Under the pieces are notes generated by a model that worked only from the letters and a program-made list of their open reading frames with translations, was not told the origin of the DNA and did not search any database. The position numbers and the translations under genes were made by a program. From a virus: a DNA stretch of 31,539 nucleotides. This document shows, one piece after another, positions 12,808-19,764 of the stretch. Each line of letters begins with the position of its first letter. The stretch's first letter is position 1. The DNA lies in IMG/VR virus record IMGVR_UViG_3300047546_000774, positions 1-31,539 of that record; one strand, written 5' to 3'.

Positions 12808-13994
12808 TCTTTATCCTCCACCGTACAAGATTCAATAGGGATAAATAATAACTCAGCAACATCTTTCCAGCCATAGATTGAATTAGCCCACTCATTCAAA
12901 TCCTCGGTATGAACTCTCATTGAATGTTCGCCCACTCGAATTGTTGTTCGACCAACGGGGATATGCCCAGGCTTGGATTTTCCACCCGAGAGAATCTCTG
13001 AAACTTCTTCAGCGGTAAATCCTGTTCCCTTCAATCCTGTTGAGGTCAAAAGTTTATTGAGTTCCTGCGGGTCATAGGTTGCCAAGTCGCTTGTTCGATT
13101 GTCCACAATCAGAATCTTTATCTCCTCGACATCATCGACATCGACCCAATGAACTGCCACCTTTTCCCATCCCAACTGGACTGCTCCTTGATAGGTATGG
13201 TTTCCCGAAAGAATGTGCTTGGTGCGTTTATTGACCACGATAGGTCGGTACTGACCCATTACCTCTAGGGATGTGATGATTGCTCCTACATCGCCCTCAC
13301 GCGGGTTCAGAGGATGAACTTTGACCTCATTGATTGGAACTGTCTCTATGTCCTCGGGGTTTGAATCAGAACGCTCAAGGTGAGGTTGAGGTTCAACTGG
13401 TTTGCGTTCAGGTAATCCCAATCGGGTTTTGATTGCTTTGATGGCTTTTTGCTTTGTCGGAGCCTCGGTGTATAACTGCTCCTTCCAAGCCTTGTATGCC
13501 TCGAGTTCAACCGTAAACTTCCAAGCGCTAACCTTTACTTCAGGGTCACTAGGTAAAGGCTTAGAATCGCTTATAGGGTCTTTATCCTTGCCAGTCATGA
13601 GCCTATCTAAAGTATCAACCTCAGATTGAGTAAAGCCCGTACCTTCGAGTTCAGGTAGAGCCGTCAAAAGATTTTTCAAAAGTGGTTCGTTGTATGAAGC
13701 GAGGTCGGTCATTCGATTGTCAGCCAAGACAATCTTGCGAGCGCTCTCCTCATCTACATCGACATAGGTGACTTTGATTTTCTTCCAGCCAAGTTTCCTC
13801 GCCGCTTTGTATGTGTGATTCCCCGCGAGGATAAAGTTCGAGCCATACTGAACAACAATCGGTCTGTACTGCCCATGGGCTTTGAGAGATTGAGCAATCG
13901 CTTCAATATCGCCACGACGAGGATTTGTCGGGTACGCCTCAAGGGATGAAATAGGAACTGAAGCAACTTGTCCAACTTTTATCTTCGCTTTCAT
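12804..13994 (-). CDS. Tandem double ParB-like domain protein
   Basis: A 396-residue protein with two ParB/sulfiredoxin-fold domains. The first, residues ~10-105, has YPTNPRRGDIEAIAQSL, HGQYRPIVV, and GNHTYKAARKLGW followed by DNR. The second, residues ~220-325, repeats the pattern (HPLNPREGDVGAI, MGQYRPIVV, GNHTYQGAVQLGW, DNR). The linker is basic and Pro-rich. In ParB proteins this fold binds and hydrolyses CTP; in other phage proteins it occurs as a nuclease-like or modification-linked module. GNHTYxA replaces the usual GxxR box with a GNHT motif. Located directly after the carboxy-SAM-synthase-like gene (ATGA overlap), so it may work with DNA modification. The ATG at 13994 is preferred to a TTG 15 nt upstream. 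Confidence 0.85.
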   Translation of the reverse strand: MKAKIKVGQVASVPISSLEAYPTNPRRGDIEAIAQSLKAHGQYRPIVVQYGSNFILAGNHTYKAARKLGWKKIKVTYVDVDEESARKIVLADNRMTDLASYNEPLLKNLLTALPELEGTGFTQSEVDTLDRLMTGKDKDPISDSKPLPSDPEVKVSAWKFTVELEAYKAWKEQLYTEAPTKQKAIKAIKTRLGLPERKPVEPQPHLERSDSNPEDIETVPINEVKVHPLNPREGDVGAIITSLEVMGQYRPIVVNKRTKHILSGNHTYQGAVQLGWEKVAVHWVDVDDVEEIKILIVDNRTSDLATYDPQELNKLLTSTGLKGTGFTAEEVSEILSGGKSKPGHIPVGRTTIRVGEHSMRVHTEDLNEWANSIYGWKDVAELLFIPIESCTVEDKE

Positions 13995-14638
13995 TTGATA
14001 TACAACCAAGCCTCAAAATTGTAGAACTTCCAAAACATTGTGCCTACTGTGAATCCTGCGTTCTCTGCCAATATCTGATTTCGCATGGATGAGTTCACTT
14101 TCATCATCGGGCGAAGGTCGCGCTCTTTATTGAGTATCTGTTCAGCAGTAAAGGCTTTGCGCTTGAAGTCGTAGTGAGCGCCATGGATAACCTGCTCGAG
14201 TTCGCCTGATTCTTCTCGAACTTTCTCAGCCCATATAAAAGCCCCACCCTCAACTAGAGATTCATAGATAAGGCTCAGAATGTTTGGTCTATCCTCATAC
14301 GGAATGAACTGAAGAGTGAAGAGTGAGAGAATCAAACTGGACTTACCAAAACCATTGAAGGCTCGAAGGTCTTTGCGAACATAAATCGTTTGGTCATGGG
14401 ACTCAGGCAAAAGATTGTCGGCTATATCAATTCCGATTTTCTTACCTCGGTGTGGAAGGCGCTCAAGAAGTTTTCCAGTTGAACAACCTAAGTCAATCAC
14501 CTGAGTATCTTCAGTCATGAAGTATGTACTCAAATCACAAATTGCTTCAGTTAGCGTGTGATAGTTCGGGATTGATTGCGCGATATGCTCATCAAAGTTT
14601 TGAATTGTGTCGAATGAGAATGGTTCAGTAGAACTCAT
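13991..14638 (-). CDS. CmoA-like carboxy-SAM synthase homologue
   Basis: A 215-residue SAM-dependent enzyme fold (DLGCSTG at 49-55) with features specific to CmoA rather than general methyltransferases: FDEHI (15-19) and IPNY (23-26, Tyr26 near CmoA Tyr39), FTLQF (107-111), GGAFIWAEKV, HYDFKR (155-160) and a C-terminal FWKFYNFEAWL. CmoA makes carboxy-SAM from SAM and prephenate. An Arg (Arg173, in KERD) can be aligned with CmoA Arg199, which from memory binds the carboxylate, but this needs a one-residue gap. CmoA is ~247 residues; this one lacks ~8 residues near the N terminus. The ATG at 14638 (AGAAGG ribosome-binding site) gives a 14-nt overlap with the DNA methyltransferase gene; a further upstream start is rejected. 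Probably supplies its modified SAM to that neighbour. Confidence 0.82.
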   Translation of the reverse strand: MSSTEPFSFDTIQNFDEHIAQSIPNYHTLTEAICDLSTYFMTEDTQVIDLGCSTGKLLERLPHRGKKIGIDIADNLLPESHDQTIYVRKDLRAFNGFGKSSLILSLFTLQFIPYEDRPNILSLIYESLVEGGAFIWAEKVREESGELEQVIHGAHYDFKRKAFTAEQILNKERDLRPMMKVNSSMRNQILAENAGFTVGTMFWKFYNFEAWLYIK

Positions 14639-15695
14639 GAAGCCTTCTACCAATCGCTTCCACGACTGGGATAGTGATGGTTCTCCCGCACCGCTCGTAT
14701 CTTTCGGAATCTGAAACTCGTCGTCCATCATCGTAAAACTCCGTCCATCCATCAGGTAAACCTTGAAGGCGTTCACACTCCAAGGGTGTTAGTTTTCTCA
14801 AAGCAAAACCTTCATCGTCGCCTGTAAGAACTCCGTGTCGGTCTTGCGCTGTAATTGTGTACATCGGGTCTCCATCATCTTTGATGAGTCGTCCGTTTGG
14901 TTTCTTGTTTACTCGGGCAACATCTAAAACTGGTCTCACGAAGGGAACATTGTTACCGCCAGTTCCCATGTGAGCGAGAAGTGTTGGAGCGACATTCTCA
15001 AAAGTTCTAAAACTGTTTTCGCGTCGAATGAACTGCTCGACTACATATTGTCGGGAGTTTCCTCCTTTGTAGTAGTGGGCGTCAAGGGTCGGAGAAATGT
15101 GGGAGAAAAACCCCTGCCTTCCTTCTCGTTCTTTCGAGTTCGACTGAGCATTGCTTCCACTTGTTGCTCCGATAGGAAATACTTTTGGTCGGGGTTTTCC
15201 TCTAAGATGTCCGATAAGGAATACCCTTTCTCGGTGTTGCGGGACTCCGAAATTTTGGCTGTCAAGCAATTCCCATTGACAGTCATACCCCAAGCCATCC
15301 AAGACTTCGAGGATGATTTCGAAGGTTCTTCCTCCGTCGTGGTTGAGGAGTCCTTTGACATTCTCAAAGAGGATATACGGTATTGATTTTTCGTGAGCGA
15401 GTCTAAACATTTCAAAAGCGAGTGTCCCTCGGGTGTCATCCAAAGAGAATCCAGTTCGCTTTCCCGCAACTGAAAAAGTCGCACAAGGGAATCCTCCAAC
15501 GAGGAGGTCGGCATCAGGAATGTCTCCAGCGGAAACATCTCTAATATCTCTTCCGTCAGGTTGTTCTCCGAAATTTCGGGCATAAATTTTCCTCGGTCTC
15601 TCTAGCCATTCGTTAGCCCAAACGCACTCATGACCTGTTCTTTCAAGTCCAAGTCGAAAGGCTCCAATTCCAGCAAAAAGTTCAATGAACTTCAT
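14625..15695 (-). CDS. DNA cytosine-C5 methyltransferase, candidate carboxymethyltransferase
   Basis: A 356-residue Dcm-type enzyme with all the standard motifs: I (ELFAGIGAFRLGLE), IV with catalytic Cys71 (GGFPCATFSVAG), VI (ENVKG, 111-115), VIII (QHRERVFLIG), a target-recognition region (~170-300) and IX (LECERLQGLPDGWT). Motif X differs from nearly all relatives: YERCGRTITIPVVEAIGRRL has Arg338 where GNS/GNA has Asn. In M.MpeI, from memory, replacing this Asn by a basic residue allows carboxy-SAM use. Motif IV also has PCA where PCQ is usual. The gene overlaps that of a CmoA-like carboxy-SAM synthase, so I infer transfer of carboxymethyl rather than methyl to cytosine. An ordinary methyltransferase remains possible. 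No cognate restriction enzyme is seen. Confidence 0.9.
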   Translation of the reverse strand: MKFIELFAGIGAFRLGLERTGHECVWANEWLERPRKIYARNFGEQPDGRDIRDVSAGDIPDADLLVGGFPCATFSVAGKRTGFSLDDTRGTLAFEMFRLAHEKSIPYILFENVKGLLNHDGGRTFEIILEVLDGLGYDCQWELLDSQNFGVPQHRERVFLIGHLRGKPRPKVFPIGATSGSNAQSNSKEREGRQGFFSHISPTLDAHYYKGGNSRQYVVEQFIRRENSFRTFENVAPTLLAHMGTGGNNVPFVRPVLDVARVNKKPNGRLIKDDGDPMYTITAQDRHGVLTGDDEGFALRKLTPLECERLQGLPDGWTEFYDDGRRVSDSERYERCGRTITIPVVEAIGRRLHEFY

Positions 15696-15994
15696 TAGAT
15701 AACTGGTTTCGCTGGTCGTCCTCGTCTACGGATTATGTTTCCGTCAGCATCATATTCGGGAGTGCGTGGAATTTCATTGCGGATGATTTTGTAAATCAAC
15801 TGCTCGGATACTCCCATTGCTTCAGCAATCTCTCGGTAAGTGATGCGTTGTTTACGCAGTCGAAGAATCAACTGTTTGCGTCTCTTTCCTAAATCCTGAA
15901 TCTGAACTTGGTGAGTGCGAATGGCATCAGTCAGCAATTTGACTTCATCAAGACCCTTACCGTCTAACTCAGTTGCTTCCATGACCGTACTCAT
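15695..15994 (-). CDS. Small helix-turn-helix protein
   Basis: A 99-residue protein with an N-terminal helical stretch and a helix-turn-helix of the sigma-factor/resolvase type (RITYREIAEAMGVSEQLIYK, residues ~50-70), then a basic tail rich in Arg, Gly and Pro (RRRGRPAKP) that could bind the minor groove. It directly precedes and overlaps the methyltransferase gene (TAATG), and overlaps the membrane protein gene upstream (ATGA). It could regulate the operon or recruit replication machinery; it is also a candidate for the protein that binds the AAC-N4-GTT operators, but nothing shows this. Confidence 0.75.
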   Translation of the reverse strand: MSTVMEATELDGKGLDEVKLLTDAIRTHQVQIQDLGKRRKQLILRLRKQRITYREIAEAMGVSEQLIYKIIRNEIPRTPEYDADGNIIRRRGRPAKPVI

Positions 15995-16197
15995 AGCGTC
16001 TCTCCTTCTTCGAACAAGCGTTCGAGTGATTCGTCGAACTTTACTTTTTTCTCAATCGTGTTTGCCGTAGCCACAAACTCTAAATGGATTTTGGCTCGAC
16101 TCTTTTCAAAAGCAATCGCAATAGCCAAGAAGAATGGCGCAAAGAAAACCATAACTCCTAGGACACCTGCGACTGTCCAAATAATTTCCCAGTTCAA
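15991..16197 (-). CDS. Small single-pass membrane protein, 68 residues
   Basis: A 68-residue protein with a hydrophobic N-terminal segment, residues ~5-30 (WTVAGVLGVMVFFAPFFLAI and a few more), followed by an acidic/basic helical tail. Probably a single-pass inner membrane protein with the tail in the cytoplasm. It overlaps both neighbours. No family recognised; why it is placed between nuclease and DNA-modification genes is unclear. Confidence 0.75.
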   Translation of the reverse strand: MNWEIIWTVAGVLGVMVFFAPFFLAIAIAFEKSRAKIHLEFVATANTIEKKVKFDESLERLFEEGETL

Positions 16198-16604
16198 AAG
16201 TTCCTCTCTTTCCTAACTCCTCGTATGTAAAGCACTAAAGAATTTTTATCTTTTTTCGGTGGCAGATAAACCAACGACTTCACATACTCAGGAGAATCAT
16301 CAGGAAGTATTCCCGCATCAACGAGTCCATCAATCGCCGCTTTGACTGCTGGATTACAAGCGCCTACATCTTGGAGTCTCCCGCCTTTTTGGTGCGGTTC
16401 AACTGTGACGGTAATCCATGCCATCGGCGGTATTCTCTCAGATTTCGCCAATAGTTGAAAACCGAGTCTCCACTCTTTTGTAAGTTTGGCTCGTTCCCAA
16501 CGATTACCCGCTCGCTCCGCATTGGTTGTCCAAGGTCGCTGATTGAACTCAAGCGTGTAAATCGTCTGCTCGGTCTCATCGATACGGCAAAAACATTCTT
16601 CCAT
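16194..16604 (-). CDS. RusA-like Holliday junction resolvase
   Basis: A 136-residue protein fitting the RusA family of Holliday junction endonucleases, which cut branched DNA left by recombination before packaging. Key region: LQDVGACNPAVKAAIDGL, then VDAGILPDDSPEYVK, giving Asp79, Lys88, Asp92 and Asp102/Asp103 as likely metal-binding and catalytic residues. The DxGNxxPAxKAxIDGLVDAG form is the common actinophage version. It follows the HNH gene after 3 nt, with no clear ribosome-binding site, so it is probably translationally coupled. It fits the ERF/Gam recombination genes further up the operon. Confidence 0.85.
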   Translation of the reverse strand: MEECFCRIDETEQTIYTLEFNQRPWTTNAERAGNRWERAKLTKEWRLGFQLLAKSERIPPMAWITVTVEPHQKGGRLQDVGACNPAVKAAIDGLVDAGILPDDSPEYVKSLVYLPPKKDKNSLVLYIRGVRKERNF

Positions 16605-16607
16605 GTT

Positions 16608-16997
16608 CTAAACATGAGGCAATGTCCACTTCATGTCAAATTGCGTTTTTTGTCCGTAGTTATCTAACTTCCACCACACATTGACATTATCCTGAAAAGG
16701 AATCTCTTCTGCCGACTCAACCTTTTGAATTAGGTAGCCGAGTTCACGGGCTTTGGCTCGATTGGATTCGACCCATCCATGACATCCGCTAATTCCAGTT
16801 CCGCAAAGAACAATTAGGTTTGCTGGTTGATGAAGCAATTCATCTTTCGAGCCACCCATCATTCGGGGGCGTCTGTGATGAACTGAAACAGGAGTTCCAA
16901 GAAAATCAGTAGCGCAACGCTCGCAACGATAATTAGCCCGAGCAAGAACTAGCCATCTCGTTTCATCAGAAACTCGATTAGGTTTAGGTTTTGCCAT
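16608..16997 (-). CDS. HNH endonuclease
   Basis: A 129-residue zinc-supported HNH nuclease. Cys25-xx-Cys28 and Cys65/Cys72 form the usual zinc pairs; the HNH core is His40/His41 (VSVHHRRPR), Asn60 (PANLIVLCG) and His73 (GCHGWVESN). Length and layout match free-standing phage HNH proteins that often sit beside the terminase or replication genes and help packaging or genome cutting. Here it lies in the recombination/modification operon rather than next to terL. The start overlaps the end of the preceding gene by 49 nt. Confidence 0.9.
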   Translation of the reverse strand: MAKPKPNRVSDETRWLVLARANYRCERCATDFLGTPVSVHHRRPRMMGGSKDELLHQPANLIVLCGTGISGCHGWVESNRAKARELGYLIQKVESAEEIPFQDNVNVWWKLDNYGQKTQFDMKWTLPHV

Positions 16998-17122
16998 TGG
17001 AGTCTTTCATCCGCGATGGCGTCCAAGCAAGCAGGGCATATCGCTGAGTTCGTTTGAACCGCCATCTGCTGTACCAATCGACAAACCGCAATATCCTCAT
17101 AGGTCAGATGCCACCTGTTCAT
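16949..17122 (-). CDS. Hypothetical small protein, 57 residues
   Basis: A 57-residue protein. The ATG at 17122 was preferred over more upstream starts because GGAAAG lies 7 nt before it and the overlap with the previous gene is then only 26 nt. It has Cys12 and a CPAC pair in the middle, possibly a zinc site with a neighbouring residue, and a helical C terminus (LQWQNLNLIEFLMKR). It overlaps both neighbours. Family not recognised. Confidence 0.62.
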   Translation of the reverse strand: MNRWHLTYEDIAVCRLVQQMAVQTNSAICPACLDAIADERLQWQNLNLIEFLMKRDG

Positions 17123-17489
17123 TATCACTTTCCAACGGAGCATCTTTTCCTTTCGCCAAAATCTGCCGAATCTCATTGAGATATTTTTCGGCTACTTCAG
17201 GAGGAGCCTTTCTCTGACCCGCTGATTCAATCTCCAAAGAAATCAATCGTCCGCGTTCGCGCTCACGCTCTGAACTCTTTCGGTATCTCCATTCTCGATT
17301 GATATGAGAAGGATTGATTGCTGAGTCGTGATTAGCATAATGGGCAGAAACAATTTTCTTCGCTACTTCTAACGGTATGTCATCATCTAAAGATTCAGCC
17401 CATGCGCGAACTTTCAATTCATCAACCTGAACTCGAAGGTCATAGATACCTACATAACCAATTAGAATCGCAATATCAGATAGATTCAT
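17097..17489 (-). CDS. Putative helicase-loader-like replication protein
   Basis: A 130-residue protein. The N-terminal ~75 residues resemble small helicase loaders of the G40P-loader type: a helical bundle around VRAWAESLDDDIPLEVAKKI and HYANHDSAINPSHINREW. The rest is charged and ends in an acidic tail. Such proteins bring the replicative helicase to the origin. Support: it follows a replication-initiator-like gene with a 14-nt overlap, an arrangement found in many phages. The match is at the level of pattern, not motif, so the call is moderate. Confidence 0.6.
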   Translation of the reverse strand: MNLSDIAILIGYVGIYDLRVQVDELKVRAWAESLDDDIPLEVAKKIVSAHYANHDSAINPSHINREWRYRKSSERERERGRLISLEIESAGQRKAPPEVAEKYLNEIRQILAKGKDAPLESDNEQVASDL

Positions 17490-18192
17490 TTTCTAACTTC
17501 TTTGCTAGTTCAACTGCCCTCATTGCTGATTGCTCATGCTTGGTTCTGACTCCAACTCCACGCAAAACTAAATCCATCTGACGCATTGAAGGAACTGTTC
17601 CGATGTAATCAAGAGCCTGTTCAATCTGTTGCTCTGAGTAGCCTCGCTTCTCAGCCGCTTGGCAGATTGCGAGAAGAGAGTGCCACGCATTTTTTCCTAG
17701 TGGCTTGACTCTTTGTTTTTCCCACCATCTTCGAGCAACTGCTTCCGAGAGCGCGACAACTGCGACAGCAGTTTCGTCGCTCTTTGTTGTAGATAGGACG
17801 GATGTATAGGACGGATGGTACGGAGTGGAGTTGGGGAGTTGAGCCTCCAAAGTTGGGGAGTTGGGGGTATCTGAGTTGGGGAGTTCTACCCCTCCTAAAC
17901 TTTCTTCCTCCCCAACTGAATTGGGGAGTTTCTTCCATATCAACTGATACACGGTTGCGTTACCTCGGGAGTTTCCCTTGGTGATAATTTTCAAATGTCC
18001 ATCGGTAATCATCTCGTTGATGACCTTTCGGACATACTCAACCGAGCATCGACCCTTTGAAGCAAGGTTTGACTGAGAAGCAAAGAAACGACCATCATCA
18101 TGAGAAATATCGGCGAGCGCAAGATGAATCAAAAGTTTGGTGCCATCATAAGGAGAATCGCTCCACACTTTTGTTATCCATCTTATGCTCAC
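17476..18192 (-). CDS. Winged-helix replication initiator-like protein
   Basis: A 238-residue protein whose first ~90 residues form a winged helix (TKLLIHLALADISHDDGRFF, SQSNLASKGRCSVEYVRKVI, GHLKIITKGNSRGNATVYQL) as in phage replication initiators such as DnaD/RepA-type N-domains. The middle (~95-140) is a Pro/Asn/Ser-rich linker with repeated LPNS/TPNS units. The C-terminal ~90 residues are helical (ARRWWEKQRVKPLGKNAW). The GTG at 18192 was chosen for its GGAGG 6 nt upstream and its GTGA overlap with the previous gene; the frame's TTG 24 nt upstream has no such signal. Paired with a loader-like gene, so I infer DNA replication. Confidence 0.72.
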   Translation of the reverse strand: MSIRWITKVWSDSPYDGTKLLIHLALADISHDDGRFFASQSNLASKGRCSVEYVRKVINEMITDGHLKIITKGNSRGNATVYQLIWKKLPNSVGEEESLGGVELPNSDTPNSPTLEAQLPNSTPYHPSYTSVLSTTKSDETAVAVVALSEAVARRWWEKQRVKPLGKNAWHSLLAICQAAEKRGYSEQQIEQALDYIGTVPSMRQMDLVLRGVGVRTKHEQSAMRAVELAKKLENESI

Positions 18193-18566
18193 AAAATACC
18201 TCCGCAATGGGGACAAGATTTTTTACGCCCCTGAATTTCAATCACTCGACCATTGATACATCTCAAATCGACATAGACTTTACAGCCCTTGCGAGTCTCT
18301 TTGAGTCGCGCAATGCGTCCCGCTTTATGAAGGACGGACAATACACCCGAAGCAGTTCCGTGATGAAGTCCAGTTATCTCAGAAAATTCTTTCCAAGTTA
18401 TTCCTGTGACCTGTCTTTGTCCAAGCAGGTTCAAGGCTTGCGCCTGACGCAAAGCGGTCTTTCCTGACCTATCTGCGTCTAGCGCTCGCTCTTTACTTGT
18501 ATCGGTACCGCTGTGACCTGAAGTTCCGTTATACGGTAACTCGGGTTGAATCTGTTGTATCGACAT
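18189..18566 (-). CDS. Winged-helix DNA-binding protein with C-terminal CxxC
   Basis: A 125-residue protein. Residues ~50-95 form a MarR/Rrf2-like winged helix (TWKEFSEITGLHHGTASGVL, then LHKAGRIARLKETRKGCKVY); a CPHCGG motif at the end could bind metal. The second of two close ATGs was chosen because AGAGG then lies 6 nt upstream. It overlaps the ERF gene by 38 nt and the initiator by GTGA. It is a good candidate for transcription control or a replication accessory role; it could also be the operator-binding regulator, which I cannot show. Confidence 0.7.
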   Translation of the reverse strand: MSIQQIQPELPYNGTSGHSGTDTSKERALDADRSGKTALRQAQALNLLGQRQVTGITWKEFSEITGLHHGTASGVLSVLHKAGRIARLKETRKGCKVYVDLRCINGRVIEIQGRKKSCPHCGGIL

Positions 18567-19194
18567 TGGCATCCTCTTCCAATTTCGGTGGGTTCAATTT
18601 TGACTGTTGCTCTTTGAACTTGGTACGGAATTGGTCAAGAAGTCCAACTGGGTAAGCGTCCTTGTTCGCTGTTATGTACTGACCGATTTCAGATAACGAT
18701 TCGATGTTCGTTGCCTGATGAATTTTTGTGAGAACTGCTTGAGGCGCTAAAACATCCTCCGCACTTGAGCGTTCGTATGAAGTGGCATCAGGGTCGGGTT
18801 CATCTGTTGGTAAACAGAGTGCTTGAAGTAATGCGGTTCTAAATGCGACTGACATGGCTTTGGCTGTTGCTTTATCACCTGAGTCCATTGCTTCACCGAC
18901 AACTGTTGTTTTGATAGCGTCACCACTCGCACCGATGAATGTATAAGTAACTTTGACTTTGACATGACCCATCGCTGTTCGATTGCGACCAATCTCAACT
19001 GTGTCATACGAGTAGTCCTCAACTGTCGGTACAACAACAACTCCAAACTTTTGTAGTTGTGGAGATACTGCGTTTACAACTGAATCAATTCCACGGAAAT
19101 TGAATCCTTGGGCTTGATTGCGGTCTTTCTTAGCAATGCCACCAACTGCTTTCATAACTTCATTGAGGGCTTGCGCTATTGGTAATTTATCCAT
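18529..19194 (-). CDS. erf: ERF-family single-strand annealing recombinase
   Basis: A 221-residue protein of the ERF family (P22 Erf-like), which coats single strands and pairs homologous DNA. Signature stretches: QGFNFRGIDSVVNAVSPQL, FGVVVVPTVEDYS, a VKVTYTFIGASGD strand, and EAMDSGDKATAKAMSVAFRT followed by LLQALCLPTDEPDPD. The last ~75 residues are a linker and variable tail, as usual in this family. It lies 10 nt downstream of a Gam-like gene, and both fit an operon start dedicated to recombination and protection of phage ends. Likely early expression from the 19765-19794 promoter. Confidence 0.92.
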   Translation of the reverse strand: MDKLPIAQALNEVMKAVGGIAKKDRNQAQGFNFRGIDSVVNAVSPQLQKFGVVVVPTVEDYSYDTVEIGRNRTAMGHVKVKVTYTFIGASGDAIKTTVVGEAMDSGDKATAKAMSVAFRTALLQALCLPTDEPDPDATSYERSSAEDVLAPQAVLTKIHQATNIESLSEIGQYITANKDAYPVGLLDQFRTKFKEQQSKLNPPKLEEDANVDTTDSTRVTV

Positions 19195-19204
19195 GATTCT
19201 CTCT

Positions 19205-19741
19205 CTACTCTGCGATTACGAATGAAACTGAAACCTCGGCAGGTACAACCTTGACCGATGGCACAATTTCACCTTGGGTTGATATTACCTTATCAGCATC
19301 TTGATTCAAAGCACCTAGGGCTTTTTTATCAATTTCTTTTTTGATTCGAACTAATTCAGGTGCGCTTGTCTCAGCCCATGTGATGAACTGTTCTTCGTTC
19401 TCAATATCGAACTTGACGCGACCTGCGGTGGTCTTGATAGTGCCATGGGGCAAAACTACCGATTTACGCCCTTCAGAGCGTTGTAGGAGGGCGTATGGCT
19501 TTAGGTTAGCCTCAAACCATTCAGCATCTCTCTCAAGGGCTGTATTGACCTTCGCAAGCCATTCTGTGACCCTTTGAACTTCTCGGTCAAAGATGGCTTT
19601 GTTATCTGATTGCTTGCGTCTGATTGAAGCAAGTTTTCTCATAGCCCAATCTGCTTTTGAATCATTATCTACAATAAATGGTTCACGGGCTGGTTCTTCA
19701 ATGATTTCGAAATCATCAACTGCTTGTATTGCGTTGTCCAT
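19205..19741 (-). CDS. Gam-like host-nuclease inhibitor
   Basis: A 178-residue protein resembling Mu Gam, which binds double-strand ends and blocks host exonucleases. Features: an N-terminal helical region (MRKLASIRRKQSDNKAIFDR), then coiled-coil-like helices (TEWLAKVNTALERDAEWFE), and the strand-turn region RKSVVLPHGTIKTTAGRVKF, typical of Gam. The end matches the usual Gam tail (VRIKKEIDKKALGAL). The ATG at 19741 was chosen because CGAGAGGAG precedes it and the upstream frame is inside the operator; longer readings are shadows. First gene of the long - strand operon. Confidence 0.72.
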   Translation of the reverse strand: MDNAIQAVDDFEIIEEPAREPFIVDNDSKADWAMRKLASIRRKQSDNKAIFDREVQRVTEWLAKVNTALERDAEWFEANLKPYALLQRSEGRKSVVLPHGTIKTTAGRVKFDIENEEQFITWAETSAPELVRIKKEIDKKALGALNQDADKVISTQGEIVPSVKVVPAEVSVSFVIAE

Positions 19742-19764
19742 GTGGACTCCTCTCGTTAGGGGAG

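Noticed and set aside
14639-14776. Upstream extension of the CmoA-like gene to an ATG at 14776
   Set aside because: The added 46 residues only translate the methyltransferase's C-terminal coding region in another frame and match nothing in CmoA; the ATG at 14638 has a ribosome-binding site and a short overlap.
14970-15583. Open frames on both strands (14970-15386 + and 15041-15583 -) within the methyltransferase gene
   Set aside because: The methyltransferase has complete motifs over the whole stretch; these frames have no family features or ribosome-binding sites.
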